A DNA stretch of 64,000 nucleotides. Source: Kocuria carniphila. Lineage in GTDB: Bacteria; Actinomycetota; Actinomycetes; Actinomycetales; Micrococcaceae. Below are positions 42,252 through 50,640 of the stretch, piece by piece; position 1 is the first letter of the stretch; each line of letters opens with the position of its first letter. Under the pieces are notes generated by a model. That model was not told the origin of the DNA and did not search any database. It saw only the letters and a program-made list of their open reading frames with translations. The stretch is taken from contig NZ_NOIT01000005.1 in the NCBI RefSeq assembly GCF_004136555.1, positions 62,001 to 126,000 of the forward strand. The letters run 5' to 3'. The translations under genes and the position numbers were made by a program.

Positions 42252-43619
42252 ATGTCAGTCCAACTGCGCACCCCATCCCCGCCGCTTTGTCTGGGCCTGT
42301 CATCCCGTCCGGGAAAACCGAGCGTTCCGACGAAGACCGGCCGGGATTCCACCGTGGATCTCATCCGCGCACTGTGTCTCCTGGTGGTCGTCGCACTGCA
42401 CACCATGATGGCGGGCGTCGAACGAACCTCGGACGGTGGCCTGCTCACCAGCGTGGCCCTGGCAGGCACCGACTGGTTCGTCCCAGTTAGCTGGTTCATT
42501 CAGGTCATGCCCTTGTTCTTCATTGCCGGCGGCTTCGCCTCCCTGACTCAATGGCGGCGGATGCGCGCTCGCGGAGCGTCCTGGCAGCACTACGTGATCA
42601 GTAGGACGCAGCGACTGGCCGTGCCCGCGGTGGTACTGTTCGGCGTCGTCGGCGTGGTGCTTGTCATGGCGGGCGGTTCCGGACTCGATGCGGGGCTTGT
42701 GGCGGAAGTGCGGCTGCGTGTCGGGCAGCCCCTGTGGTTCCTGGCCGTCTACCTGGGCGTCACGGCGCTCGTGCCGTTCATGGCACGCTGGCACGAGAAA
42801 CGACCTGGCGGCACCGTCGCTGCCCTGGGCCTCGGCGTCGTGGCCGTCGACGCCGCACGGTTCGTCCTGGACACTCCCGCCCTGGGTCTCTTCAACCTCG
42901 CCCTGGTTTGGTTGCTGATGCAGCAGCTTGGCTTCCTGTTCCACGACGGCGCCGCCGCTCGTTGGCCGCGCGGCCGTCTGTATGTCGGCCTTGCGGTGTC
43001 TCTGCTGACGCTGTTCGCGGTGGTGACCTGGGGTCCGTACTCGGCTGACATGCTGGTGAACCTCAATCCGCCCACCGCCGCGATCGTGCTGCTGGGTTCC
43101 GCGCAGTTCTTCGCGCTGCGGCTGCTCAAGCCGAGGTTGGACGCGTCCCGGGTCGCCGCGTCCATTGGCGCGACCATCAGTGCCCGTGCGATGACCATTT
43201 ACCTCTGGCACATGCCAGTGGTGCTGGGTCTCGTATTCGTGCTGTGGACTCTGGGTTTCCCGCTACCGGAACCTCACTCCGGGTCGTGGTGGGCCACCAG
43301 GCTTCCGTGGCTCCTGGCGGTAGCTGCGGTGTTGTTGGTCGTAGTTCCCACGTTGGACCGGGTTGAGCGGCGGCTCGTTTCCGTGGTGGCTGCGCGGAAA
43401 GTCGTTGGGGTGCGTACGTCGTCCCGGTTCGCCCTGGACTCCGGTGCTGTGCTCGTGGTGGTCATGGCGATCATTGGTGTGGCGTTGATGCTGACGCAGG
43501 CACTACCGCTCGTGCCGACGGCGTTCCTGTCGGTCGGGTTCCTGGCCGGCAGCGTCCTGGTGGGCAGGATGCTGGACCGAGTTCCGAGCCATCCCTTCAG
43601 TGAGCCTCATGTGAGTTAA
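42252..43619 (+). CDS. Acyltransferase-3 family membrane protein
   Basis: The 455-residue polytopic protein starts its core with RDSTVDLIRALCLLVVVALHTMM, the acyltransferase_3 pattern with the catalytic His in helix 1. It continues with WFIQVMPLFFIAGGFAS and about ten helices. Such enzymes O-acylate exported sugars or lipids. Acceptor unknown. ATG 42252 has GAGGAG seven bases upstream. It may belong to the regulon of the preceding response regulator, but this is positional inference. Confidence 0.85.
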   Translation: MSVQLRTPSPPLCLGLSSRPGKPSVPTKTGRDSTVDLIRALCLLVVVALHTMMAGVERTSDGGLLTSVALAGTDWFVPVSWFIQVMPLFFIAGGFASLTQWRRMRARGASWQHYVISRTQRLAVPAVVLFGVVGVVLVMAGGSGLDAGLVAEVRLRVGQPLWFLAVYLGVTALVPFMARWHEKRPGGTVAALGLGVVAVDAARFVLDTPALGLFNLALVWLLMQQLGFLFHDGAAARWPRGRLYVGLAVSLLTLFAVVTWGPYSADMLVNLNPPTAAIVLLGSAQFFALRLLKPRLDASRVAASIGATISARAMTIYLWHMPVVLGLVFVLWTLGFPLPEPHSGSWWATRLPWLLAVAAVLLVVVPTLDRVERRLVSVVAARKVVGVRTSSRFALDSGAVLVVVMAIIGVALMLTQALPLVPTAFLSVGFLAGSVLVGRMLDRVPSHPFSEPHVS

Positions 43620-43744
43620 GTGCAGCGGGGAAATTCTGTGTGAAGGAACTGCAGCGCTCGAGTCTCATGTGAGGAAGATGCCGTTTAGCCGCCGGATCCG
43701 TGCTGTTGCCTCCCATGAGACTCCGGTGCTGCGTTTTCCTCACG

Positions 43745-44008
43745 TCAGACCTGGCCGTTGGAGCCCCTGTGCTTGTTCTTCGCCACGGACAGCGACCAGG
43801 TGAACGCCAGTAGCGCCAGAGCCCACGGCAAAATCACGGGGAACATGTCGATCCCTCGGAACAAGAAGTGGGCCACCGCAAATACTGCGACCGCCAGTAT
43901 CAGGGACATGGCAATGAGCTTGGCCTTGAGCTTGCGGTCGAAGCCGTACCAAAAGCTGTCCTCGGGGGAGTCACTTCTCAAACCCAAGAAGTCGATGATC
44001 CTGTTCAC
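43745..44008 (-). CDS. Small two-helix membrane protein of unknown function
   Basis: The 87-residue protein has a charged N terminus (MNRIIDFLGLRSDSPEDSFWYG) and two hydrophobic helices (AKLIAMSLILAVAVFAVAHF and FPVILPWALALLAFTWSL). No family is recognised. It lies between the acyltransferase and the four-gene glycosyltransferase cassette, transcribed against both. A spaced inverted repeat (AGTCTCATG 43661-43669 / CATGAGACT 43714-43722) lies in the convergent gap. Confidence 0.6.
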   Translation of the reverse strand: MNRIIDFLGLRSDSPEDSFWYGFDRKLKAKLIAMSLILAVAVFAVAHFLFRGIDMFPVILPWALALLAFTWSLSVAKNKHRGSNGQV

Positions 44009-44246
44009 TGTCGATGCACCTCATTCCTTCCGTCCCCTCACGCTACCGACACTCCACACGGAGCGCAGTGGCCAAACGGCCAGTGTTCTGAACCGCCCCC
44101 GAGTGCGAGTCCCGGCGCACGCCGATCGCGCAACGGCCAGCCACGGGAATCCCGGCCTTTCCTATGAACTCACATATTCTTAGCGGTAGCTCCTCGCCCC
44201 CTGCCCCCGCGGAGCGTGTTCACCCCCCAGCACACGGAGTTCCCTC

Positions 44247-44630
44247 GTGACCCCTGCCCAGCCTTCGATCCTTGTGGCGGATGACGATCCCGACATCCGA
44301 GAGCTCGTGGTCTTCAAACTCGAACAAGCCGGATTCGACGTTCACTCAGTCGCGGACGGGAACGCAGCTCTCGAGGTGCTCACGGACAGTACGCCGGACC
44401 TGGTGGTGCTGGACGTCATGATGCCGGGGCTCAGCGGACTGGACGTCCTGCGACAAATTCGGGCGGAGCAACGTCTCGAGACGGTCAAAGTGCTCCTGCT
44501 GACCGCGCGCGCCCGGGATACGGACGTGGATGACGGCTACACCACCGGCGCGGACGACTACGTGACCAAGCCCTTCAGCCCGAGGGAACTGCTGCACCGG
44601 GTCAACACGCTCCTCGGTCGGGGGCGGTGA
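44247..44630 (+). CDS. Single-domain CheY-like response regulator
   Basis: This 127-residue receiver domain has no output domain. It has the acidic pocket ADDDPDIRE, the phosphoacceptor Asp in LVVLDVMMPGLSG, the conserved LLLTARA Thr, and TKPF Lys. It should signal by protein interaction. It is the first gene of a tight cassette (7 bp to the HEAT gene) that ends with a histidine kinase, its probable phosphodonor. Confidence 0.92.
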   Translation: MTPAQPSILVADDDPDIRELVVFKLEQAGFDVHSVADGNAALEVLTDSTPDLVVLDVMMPGLSGLDVLRQIRAEQRLETVKVLLLTARARDTDVDDGYTTGADDYVTKPFSPRELLHRVNTLLGRGR

Positions 44631-44637
44631 GATACCC

Positions 44638-45735
44638 GTGGCAACGCAGACAGTGGTAGCCGCGCAACTGCTGTCCGTGGTGTTGTGGGTCCTGGTGTGG
44701 GCCACCATCTTCCTGCTTGCCCTGATCCTCGGATCGCGGGCCGGCCGGCTTTGGCGCGAACGCAGGGATCGCCAGCTCATCGGCGAGCTGAGGCCCGCTA
44801 TGCTCGCCGTGGCCTCCGGGGAGGACGAGGATTCCGCCGCATTGAGCCAACTGACCACGGTGACCCGTCGGCGGGCACGCGTGGTGGATCACGCGGTCTC
44901 CGCCATGCTTTCCAAGGTCAAGGGTGAACCCGCGCGCGCCTTGGCTCAGGTGCTGCGCTCGCACGGCCGCTCGAGTTGGGCGTTGCGGGGGCTGAACTCC
45001 AAGAGATCGATCCGGCGCGCCTACGCGGCGTGGACCCTCGGGCTGATGCGGGAGCGCGAATCGGGGTCGAAGATCATCCCGCTGCTCCAGGATCGTTCCA
45101 TCGACGTGGTGGTCGCCGCCGCGCGCGCCCTCACGCTCATCGGCGACAGTAAAGCGGCCCGGGCCGTCGTGCGCGCGGTGGCTCCGCGACGTCGTCCGCG
45201 CGGCCTTCCCAGCTGGGTGGCCGTCGAGTGCCTGTGCGCCTTCGACGAGTCGGTGACCACCGTGGTCCTGGAGGCGACGGCGCACCCGCGACCGTCCGTA
45301 CGCCACGTCGCGGCCACGGTCATCGGCACCCGCCCGTTGCCGCGAGCAGCCCCGATGGTCCGGGAACGGCTCGGTGTGGAAGAAGACCCCCGAACCCTCG
45401 CATCGCTCGTGGCTGCACTCGGCAGGATCGGGGGCGCGACCGATCTACCGGTACTGTCCCGCTTCGCACAGCACCCGGACGAGACCGTGGCGCTCGCCGC
45501 CGTGGACGCTCTCGAAGGGATCGGGCTGCACTCCTCGGTGGAAGCGTTGGCCCCGCTCGTGGCGGACTCCCGTCCGAGGCTGTCCGAACGCGCGGCCGTG
45601 GCCCTCACGGAGCTGGGACCTCAGGGTCGTGAGCGGCTGCTGGCGTTCGCGAACGCACCCGGCCCCGCTGAGCTGCCCGCCACCTACGCCCTGCAACTGA
45701 CCGCCATGAGGAGTGCCACCCGTGGACTGGATTGA
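44638..45735 (+). CDS. Membrane-anchored HEAT-repeat protein
   Basis: The 365-residue protein has an N-terminal transmembrane helix (LLSVVLWVLVWATIFLLALIL) and a cytoplasmic body of alpha-helical HEAT-like repeats with periodic A-A-x-A-L-x-x-L/I-G units, for example VVAAARALTLIGD, TLASLVAALGRIGG and VALAAVDALEGIGL. Such scaffolds mediate protein contacts. Its position between a receiver protein and a glycosyltransferase, and its 14-bp overlap with the latter, suggests that it links the two. GTG start. Confidence 0.85.
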   Translation: MATQTVVAAQLLSVVLWVLVWATIFLLALILGSRAGRLWRERRDRQLIGELRPAMLAVASGEDEDSAALSQLTTVTRRRARVVDHAVSAMLSKVKGEPARALAQVLRSHGRSSWALRGLNSKRSIRRAYAAWTLGLMRERESGSKIIPLLQDRSIDVVVAAARALTLIGDSKAARAVVRAVAPRRRPRGLPSWVAVECLCAFDESVTTVVLEATAHPRPSVRHVAATVIGTRPLPRAAPMVRERLGVEEDPRTLASLVAALGRIGGATDLPVLSRFAQHPDETVALAAVDALEGIGLHSSVEALAPLVADSRPRLSERAAVALTELGPQGRERLLAFANAPGPAELPATYALQLTAMRSATRGLD

Positions 45736-47167
45736 GCTGTTGCGCACTGCGGTCGCTGCCGTCCTCGCGTTCGTGGCGTGGCCCGTGCTCATCTACTTCC
45801 TGGTGATCAACACGTCCTACCTGGTGATGATCGGGCTCGCGACGGTGGACTTCGTATCGCACCGTCGGCGGATCCCGTTTGCTGGTCGCGAGGAACTCAT
45901 GCGGTCCCGGACCATGCCGGGAATCAGCGTGGTGACCGCCATGCACAACGAGGAGATGGGGATCCGCGTGGCCGTGGAATCGTTTCTCTCCCTGCAACAT
46001 CCCCGTCACGAGGTCATCGTGGTGGACGACGGCAGCACCGATAACGGCTTCGAAGTGCTGCGTAAGGCCTTCGACCTGGTCCCGGTGACCCGCCGGATGC
46101 CCCAGGATGTGGCTGTGCGGGAAGCGCCCACGAGTATCCACGTGCCCCGTGACGGGCGGACCCGGTTGACGGTGGTGGGTAAAGCCAACTCGGGCCGCTC
46201 CGATTCGATCAACGTGGGCGTGAACCTCGCCCGCGAGGATCTGGTGCTGTTCGTTGACTCGGACTCCATCTTGGATCCTGGGGCACTGCTTGCGGTGTCC
46301 CGGCCGTTCATCGAGGACCCGGTCACCATGGTTGCAGCGGGCGGGGTGATTCGCGCCGTCAACGGGTGCCGGGTGAAGGGCGGGCGCGTCCTGGAGGTCC
46401 GCATGCCCGGAAGCCCTCTGGCAGACATTCAGGTCCTGGAATACCTTCGCGCTTTCCACCTGGGGCGAGCCGGGTGGTCCCGCATCAATGCGCTGTTGCT
46501 GATCAGCGGGGCTTTCGGCGTCTTCCGCCGTGACGCGCTGACCTCGGTGGGCGGTTTGGATGCCAATAGCATCGGTGAGGATTTCGAGCTGGTCATGCGG
46601 TTGCACAGGACCTTGAGGAAACAGCGCAAGCCCTGCCGGGTCACGTTCCTGACCGAGCCGATCTGCTGGACCGAGGTGCCCAGCACCGTTCCCGTGCTCC
46701 GTAGACAACGGACCCGGTGGCATCGGGGTCTATGGGAAACGCTGTGGGCCTACCGGGGCATGCTGTTCAACCCCCGCTACGGTCGACTGGGTCTCGTGGC
46801 GGTGCCCTACTACTGGATTTTCGAGCTGATCGCCCCGCTGTTGGAACTCGTGGGACTCGTGCTCATCGCCCTCGGCTTCGCGCTGGGGCTGGTGCCCTGG
46901 CAGTACTTCCTGCTGTTCATGCTCGTGGCCTACGCCTACGCCATCATCGTGACCCTCGCCGCCGTGACCGTGGAAGAACTGAGCTTCCACAAGTACCCCC
47001 GCTGGCGGGATCTGGGGATCACCCTGGTGGCCGCGGTGCTCGAGAACCTGGGATACCGGCAACTCACCGCGTGGTGGCGGCTGGAGGGCTGGTTCGCCGC
47101 GCTCACTCGACGCGAGCAGAAGTGGGGCACCATGACGCGTTCGGGTTTCACCGAGGTCGACTCATGA
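45722..47167 (+). CDS. Processive family-2 glycosyltransferase (polysaccharide synthase type)
   Basis: The 481-residue membrane enzyme has an N-terminal helix and a GT2 catalytic domain with ISVVTAMHNEE, VIVVDDGSTDNG and the metal-binding DSD (LFVDSDSILDPGAL). The catalytic GED (NSIGEDFELVM) and a RRQRTRWHRGL motif equivalent to the Q/RxxRW of processive synthases follow, then three C-terminal helices. This layout is that of cellulose, hyaluronan or PNAG synthases. The polymer is unknown. GTG 45722 is preferred (GAGGAG eight bases upstream). The stop overlaps the kinase start (ATGA). Confidence 0.9.
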   Translation: MDWIELLRTAVAAVLAFVAWPVLIYFLVINTSYLVMIGLATVDFVSHRRRIPFAGREELMRSRTMPGISVVTAMHNEEMGIRVAVESFLSLQHPRHEVIVVDDGSTDNGFEVLRKAFDLVPVTRRMPQDVAVREAPTSIHVPRDGRTRLTVVGKANSGRSDSINVGVNLAREDLVLFVDSDSILDPGALLAVSRPFIEDPVTMVAAGGVIRAVNGCRVKGGRVLEVRMPGSPLADIQVLEYLRAFHLGRAGWSRINALLLISGAFGVFRRDALTSVGGLDANSIGEDFELVMRLHRTLRKQRKPCRVTFLTEPICWTEVPSTVPVLRRQRTRWHRGLWETLWAYRGMLFNPRYGRLGLVAVPYYWIFELIAPLLELVGLVLIALGFALGLVPWQYFLLFMLVAYAYAIIVTLAAVTVEELSFHKYPRWRDLGITLVAAVLENLGYRQLTAWWRLEGWFAALTRREQKWGTMTRSGFTEVDS

Positions 47168-48717
47168 GCTCCGTAGCTTCCCACGTACGCACAGGGGCCG
47201 GTAAGGCGGGCAACCGTAAGGTACGCGTCATCCTGCAGCGCTTGGTGGCCCTGTGGTTCGTTGCACTGCTCATCACGGGAGTCACGGCCGGGTGGGGACT
47301 CGCAACCGTGCGGGAGCACGTGGAGACCACCCGGGCCACCATCACACCCCTCGTGGACGCGGCCCACGAAATGCAGGGGACGCTGCTGCGTGCCCAGACC
47401 GCCGCGCGGGGGTACGTGGTCACCCAAGATTCGGTCTTCGCCCAGGATTACGTGGAAGCAGTGGCGGACCTGTCTGACGCGCGTGAACGGCTCGAAACTC
47501 TCGCCGCCGGCCGCCTGCCGCAGATCCAACACATGAACGAGGTAGTGGACGAATGGCTGGACCTCACCCGCCAGCCGAACAGTACCTCCCCGCGCCCGCA
47601 GCTCGACCTGCGGCAGACCTCAGCGGCAATGAACGAGGCCCTGGCCGAGCTGCGGAGTCTCAGCGACGACGTCGCCGATCTTCGAGCGCAGAGTCAAGCG
47701 GAACTGAACCGGTCCATGACGGTGGCCAACGTGGCGCTGATCATGGCTGCTCTGTTGTCCTCGATCGTCATTCTGGTTGCGTTACGCCGGGTGGATCACC
47801 TCTTGGCGGCTCCCCTGCTGAGCTTGCAGCGCATCGTGAGCCGACAGCGGCACGGTGAACCCGACGCCGTCGCGGATACCTCACGGGGTGCTTTGGAGGT
47901 CGTGGACCTCGCGAAGTCCTTCAACTCGTTCACCCGGGAGGCCCGGGAAGTGGCGGCTCAACGCGAGCGGACGGTCGAGCAACTGCACGAGTTGAACCGG
48001 CAGAAATCCATTTTCGTATCCACCACGAACCACGAGCTGCGCACCCCGCTCACCTCCATCAGCGGGTATGTGGAAATGCTGCAGGACGGGGACTACGGCA
48101 AAATCACCCCGGAGCAGGATCGCGTGCTGGGAGTAGTACAGCGCAACACCAACCGGCTACAACTGCTCATTGAAGACCTCCTGCTCATCAATCGCCTTGA
48201 CCAGGAACAGGAGGGGCACTCCAAGCACGACCGGGTGTTGGATCTCGCCGAATGCTTGTCCCGGGTGATGACGAATCTTGTTCCGCAGGCCACGAGTGGC
48301 CAGGTTTCCCTCCGGGGCGAGATCGCAGGAGCGTGGCCGGTGCTGGGGGACAGGGACCGGTTGGAACGGGCCATCACCAATGTGGTGGGCAATGCGGTGA
48401 AGTTCACTCCGCCGGGTGGCACGGTCACCCTCTCTCTGTCCCGGACGGCCGACGGCCACGGAGTCCGCTTGAGCTGCGAAGACACAGGAATGGGGATCCC
48501 CGCCAAGGAGATCGATTCATTGTTCACGAGCTTCACCCGTGCCTCGAACGCCGCGGACCAGCAGATCCCCGGTACGGGATTGGGGCTTGTCATCGTACGC
48601 ACGATCGTGGAGCAACACGGCGGGACCGTGGAACTGCGATCGATCGAGGGAGAAGGCACCACGGTCACCATCGACGTGCCCCTGGCTCCGGCGGAGGGAC
48701 CCGCAACCCCTCGATAG
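47164..48717 (+). CDS. CHASE3-type sensor histidine kinase
   Basis: The 517-residue kinase has two transmembrane helices (about 24-45 and 183-203) bracketing a helical extracellular domain of CHASE3 type (LLRAQTAARGYVVTQD). A HAMP-like linker follows. HisKA with phosphoacceptor His is in TTNHELRTPLTSISGY, and HATPase_c contains ITNVVGNAVKFTPPGG and GTGLGLVIVRTIVEQHGG. Start ATG 47164 overlaps the glycosyltransferase stop. It is the last gene of the receiver/HEAT/glycosyltransferase/kinase cassette. Confidence 0.92.
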   Translation: MSSVASHVRTGAGKAGNRKVRVILQRLVALWFVALLITGVTAGWGLATVREHVETTRATITPLVDAAHEMQGTLLRAQTAARGYVVTQDSVFAQDYVEAVADLSDARERLETLAAGRLPQIQHMNEVVDEWLDLTRQPNSTSPRPQLDLRQTSAAMNEALAELRSLSDDVADLRAQSQAELNRSMTVANVALIMAALLSSIVILVALRRVDHLLAAPLLSLQRIVSRQRHGEPDAVADTSRGALEVVDLAKSFNSFTREAREVAAQRERTVEQLHELNRQKSIFVSTTNHELRTPLTSISGYVEMLQDGDYGKITPEQDRVLGVVQRNTNRLQLLIEDLLLINRLDQEQEGHSKHDRVLDLAECLSRVMTNLVPQATSGQVSLRGEIAGAWPVLGDRDRLERAITNVVGNAVKFTPPGGTVTLSLSRTADGHGVRLSCEDTGMGIPAKEIDSLFTSFTRASNAADQQIPGTGLGLVIVRTIVEQHGGTVELRSIEGEGTTVTIDVPLAPAEGPATPR

Positions 48718-48771
48718 GGCGGAGTAGCTCGGATTAGGGCCACGCTTCTACACGAAGGTGTGTTCTAATGT

Positions 48772-48811
48772 CCAACAAGTAATATCGAATTTTTCTGGTT
48801 TAGCTTGTTGG
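48772..48811. promoter_or_regulatory. Operator-like inverted repeat before the AbiE-like pair
   Basis: CCAACAAG (48772-48779) and CTTGTTGG (48804-48811) are perfect reverse complements flanking an AT-rich 24-bp spacer, just upstream of the ribosome site GGAGG. AbiEi antitoxins are known to repress their own promoter through inverted repeats, so this is the expected place for such an operator. Confidence 0.55.
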
Positions 48812-48821
48812 AGGACTAGCG

Positions 48822-49808
48822 ATGGTAGATGTCGTGGACCTGCTTCGCGAGCTCAACTTCGAAATAGACCCGTGGGACATGGGGTCTTGGCTACTACGGG
48901 CACCAGATGGGGGTCGGTACCCGTGCAAGCCTCTTCCAGCCATGGACAGGATCACATCCGAAGCCGCGCGCTTCTTCACGGGTTCATCTGAAACCCGGCG
49001 TGTGCGTCCACTACTCGTTGGTAGAACGATCACTACGAACATGCTGGAACGCGCCAGTAGGGGTGAGTTGGATGTCATTACCGAGCGACCACTGCAGCTG
49101 ATTGTTCGCGGTCGCGTGTATTCCGACGACGCTCACGAGGTAGCCTCTCGCCCACTCGATGTACTCCCAAGACCGCGCCGCGGTAGGCGCGCCTGGATTC
49201 GATGGGCAACGATGCGGTGTCTCCTGCTCGCGTCAGGCCCGCTGCGGCAATCCGAGATCGCCGCGGTTTTGGGTAGTAGCCAACAGGCCGTGTCCCTCGC
49301 GATTAAGCAACTTGCCGGCTTGGTCCACGAGACAGAAGCTGGGTTCCTTGCCGACGACAAGCAGGCGCTGCTTCAAGAATGGTTAATCGACTATGAGGGG
49401 CCCAACGGGCAAGGATTCGGATGGTACAGCTTGAATCCTGTGGTCGAGCAGACGGAACAAGCGGTTAAAGTCGCTGCCTTGTATGACGTTGATCCGCTCA
49501 TCACTGGAGACGTGGCCGCCGATAAGACGGCCCCATGGAAGCTGCCGAGTGTGGGCAGAATCTACGTGAAGAACCCGATTGATCTTGCTGGAGACGGATT
49601 CGTACCGGCCCCGCTGGTTGAGGCTACCCTCGTCACCTGTGTTCCTCAGGATCCAACGATATGGAAGTTGGTGGATGTCGCACACGGAATGACAAGTTCA
49701 GACGTACCTCTTGCCGACCCGGTAATCGTCTATTGGGACGTCCTCCATGGAGAAGACGTGGACAGTCTGGAGGCTGCTCAGAAACTAGCGCGGAACATTA
49801 CGGGGTAA
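48822..49808 (+). CDS. AbiEi-like antitoxin/transcriptional regulator of a type IV toxin-antitoxin pair
   Basis: The 328-residue protein has a helix-turn-helix in the middle (GPLRQSEIAAVLGSSQQAVSL, about 144-164). Its C-terminal region includes VYWDVLHGEDVDSLEAAQKL, which resembles the YLDL...EAAE.L ending of AbiEi antitoxins. The N-terminal half is unrecognised. It is six bases ahead of a nucleotidyltransferase gene and preceded by an operator-like repeat. The pairing with the nucleotidyltransferase is the main argument for the call. ATG 48822 has GGAGG upstream. Confidence 0.6.
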   Translation: MVDVVDLLRELNFEIDPWDMGSWLLRAPDGGRYPCKPLPAMDRITSEAARFFTGSSETRRVRPLLVGRTITTNMLERASRGELDVITERPLQLIVRGRVYSDDAHEVASRPLDVLPRPRRGRRAWIRWATMRCLLLASGPLRQSEIAAVLGSSQQAVSLAIKQLAGLVHETEAGFLADDKQALLQEWLIDYEGPNGQGFGWYSLNPVVEQTEQAVKVAALYDVDPLITGDVAADKTAPWKLPSVGRIYVKNPIDLAGDGFVPAPLVEATLVTCVPQDPTIWKLVDVAHGMTSSDVPLADPVIVYWDVLHGEDVDSLEAAQKLARNITG

Positions 49809-49814
49809 AGCACT

Positions 49815-50606
49815 GTGGACAACGAGACCGATCCGTCACACATTCGAGTGCACGCTCTGAGTGTCGCGGATGACTTGGGTTATCGGGGGCAATTGGCAGT
49901 ATCTCAAACAGTATCGGGACGCAGCGATTATCGTCTCATTGGCGGACACATGGTGAGACTACTGCTGCACGTTTATCCCAGCGAGAGGGCTGTGCCACGG
50001 TCAACCGTGGATGCCGATACAGCGCTTGGGGATGTTGAAGTCATAGGCGTCGTAACCCGACAGCTGCAGGAGGATGGTTTCATCAAGGTAGGAGGCAATG
50101 TCCTCAAGAAGACTGTGGCCCCTGACCAGGATGTGGAGATTAACTTTCTTCTCCCGCGTGACGATTACAAGACTGGTATCAAGTCCATCAATGTTCAAAG
50201 TGTTGGCCAGGTGGACACTCTTTCAGAGCTCTCATTTGCGTTGAACTCTCCGGCGGTAGTCATCGATGTTGAGGCACGTCTGCTGGGAGGAGAGATTATT
50301 GAATATCAAACACGTGTGCCGTCTGTGGAGGTGGCAGCGATTCTCAAGGCTCACAGCTGGAGTAGCAGGCATTCGACAAAGGATCTTGCGGACCTCAACA
50401 CACTGCTGGAAATCCGAGAAGAGCATCCGGAGCTCTCTTGGCGACTTGACTCCCGACCGCTCATTGGACGCCGCTTGGACACAGCAAGAATTCTTCGACC
50501 GCTGGGGAAGCAGATCACACGGCGGCGCAGCCCCATCGAGCTGCCCAACAACGTCAGTCGCGTGCGCTTTGCTGCGCTGATCCAAGAGCATATCGGCGCA
50601 CCGTAA
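49815..50606 (+). CDS. AbiEii-like nucleotidyltransferase (candidate type IV toxin)
   Basis: The 263-residue protein has the NTase pattern of AbiEii/MNT proteins. There is a GGH helix ([13 protein letters not shown], about 37-49), then R-x-T-x-D-x-D ([10 protein letters not shown]) with the metal-binding Asp pair, a later acidic strand (VIDVEARLL), and the C-terminal [11 protein letters not shown] motif matching the K..DL.DL..LL signature. AbiEii-type enzymes nucleotidylate tRNA or other targets and cause abortive infection or growth arrest. GTG start immediately follows the AbiEi-like gene. Base composition is lower in GC than recQ next door. Confidence 0.65.
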   Translation: MDNETDPSHIRVHALSVADDLGYRGQLAVSQTVSGRSDYRLIGGHMVRLLLHVYPSERAVPRSTVDADTALGDVEVIGVVTRQLQEDGFIKVGGNVLKKTVAPDQDVEINFLLPRDDYKTGIKSINVQSVGQVDTLSELSFALNSPAVVIDVEARLLGGEIIEYQTRVPSVEVAAILKAHSWSSRHSTKDLADLNTLLEIREEHPELSWRLDSRPLIGRRLDTARILRPLGKQITRRRSPIELPNNVSRVRFAALIQEHIGAP

Positions 50607-50640
50607 CGAGGACCTCCCCGCCGGACATAGTGTGGAGACC

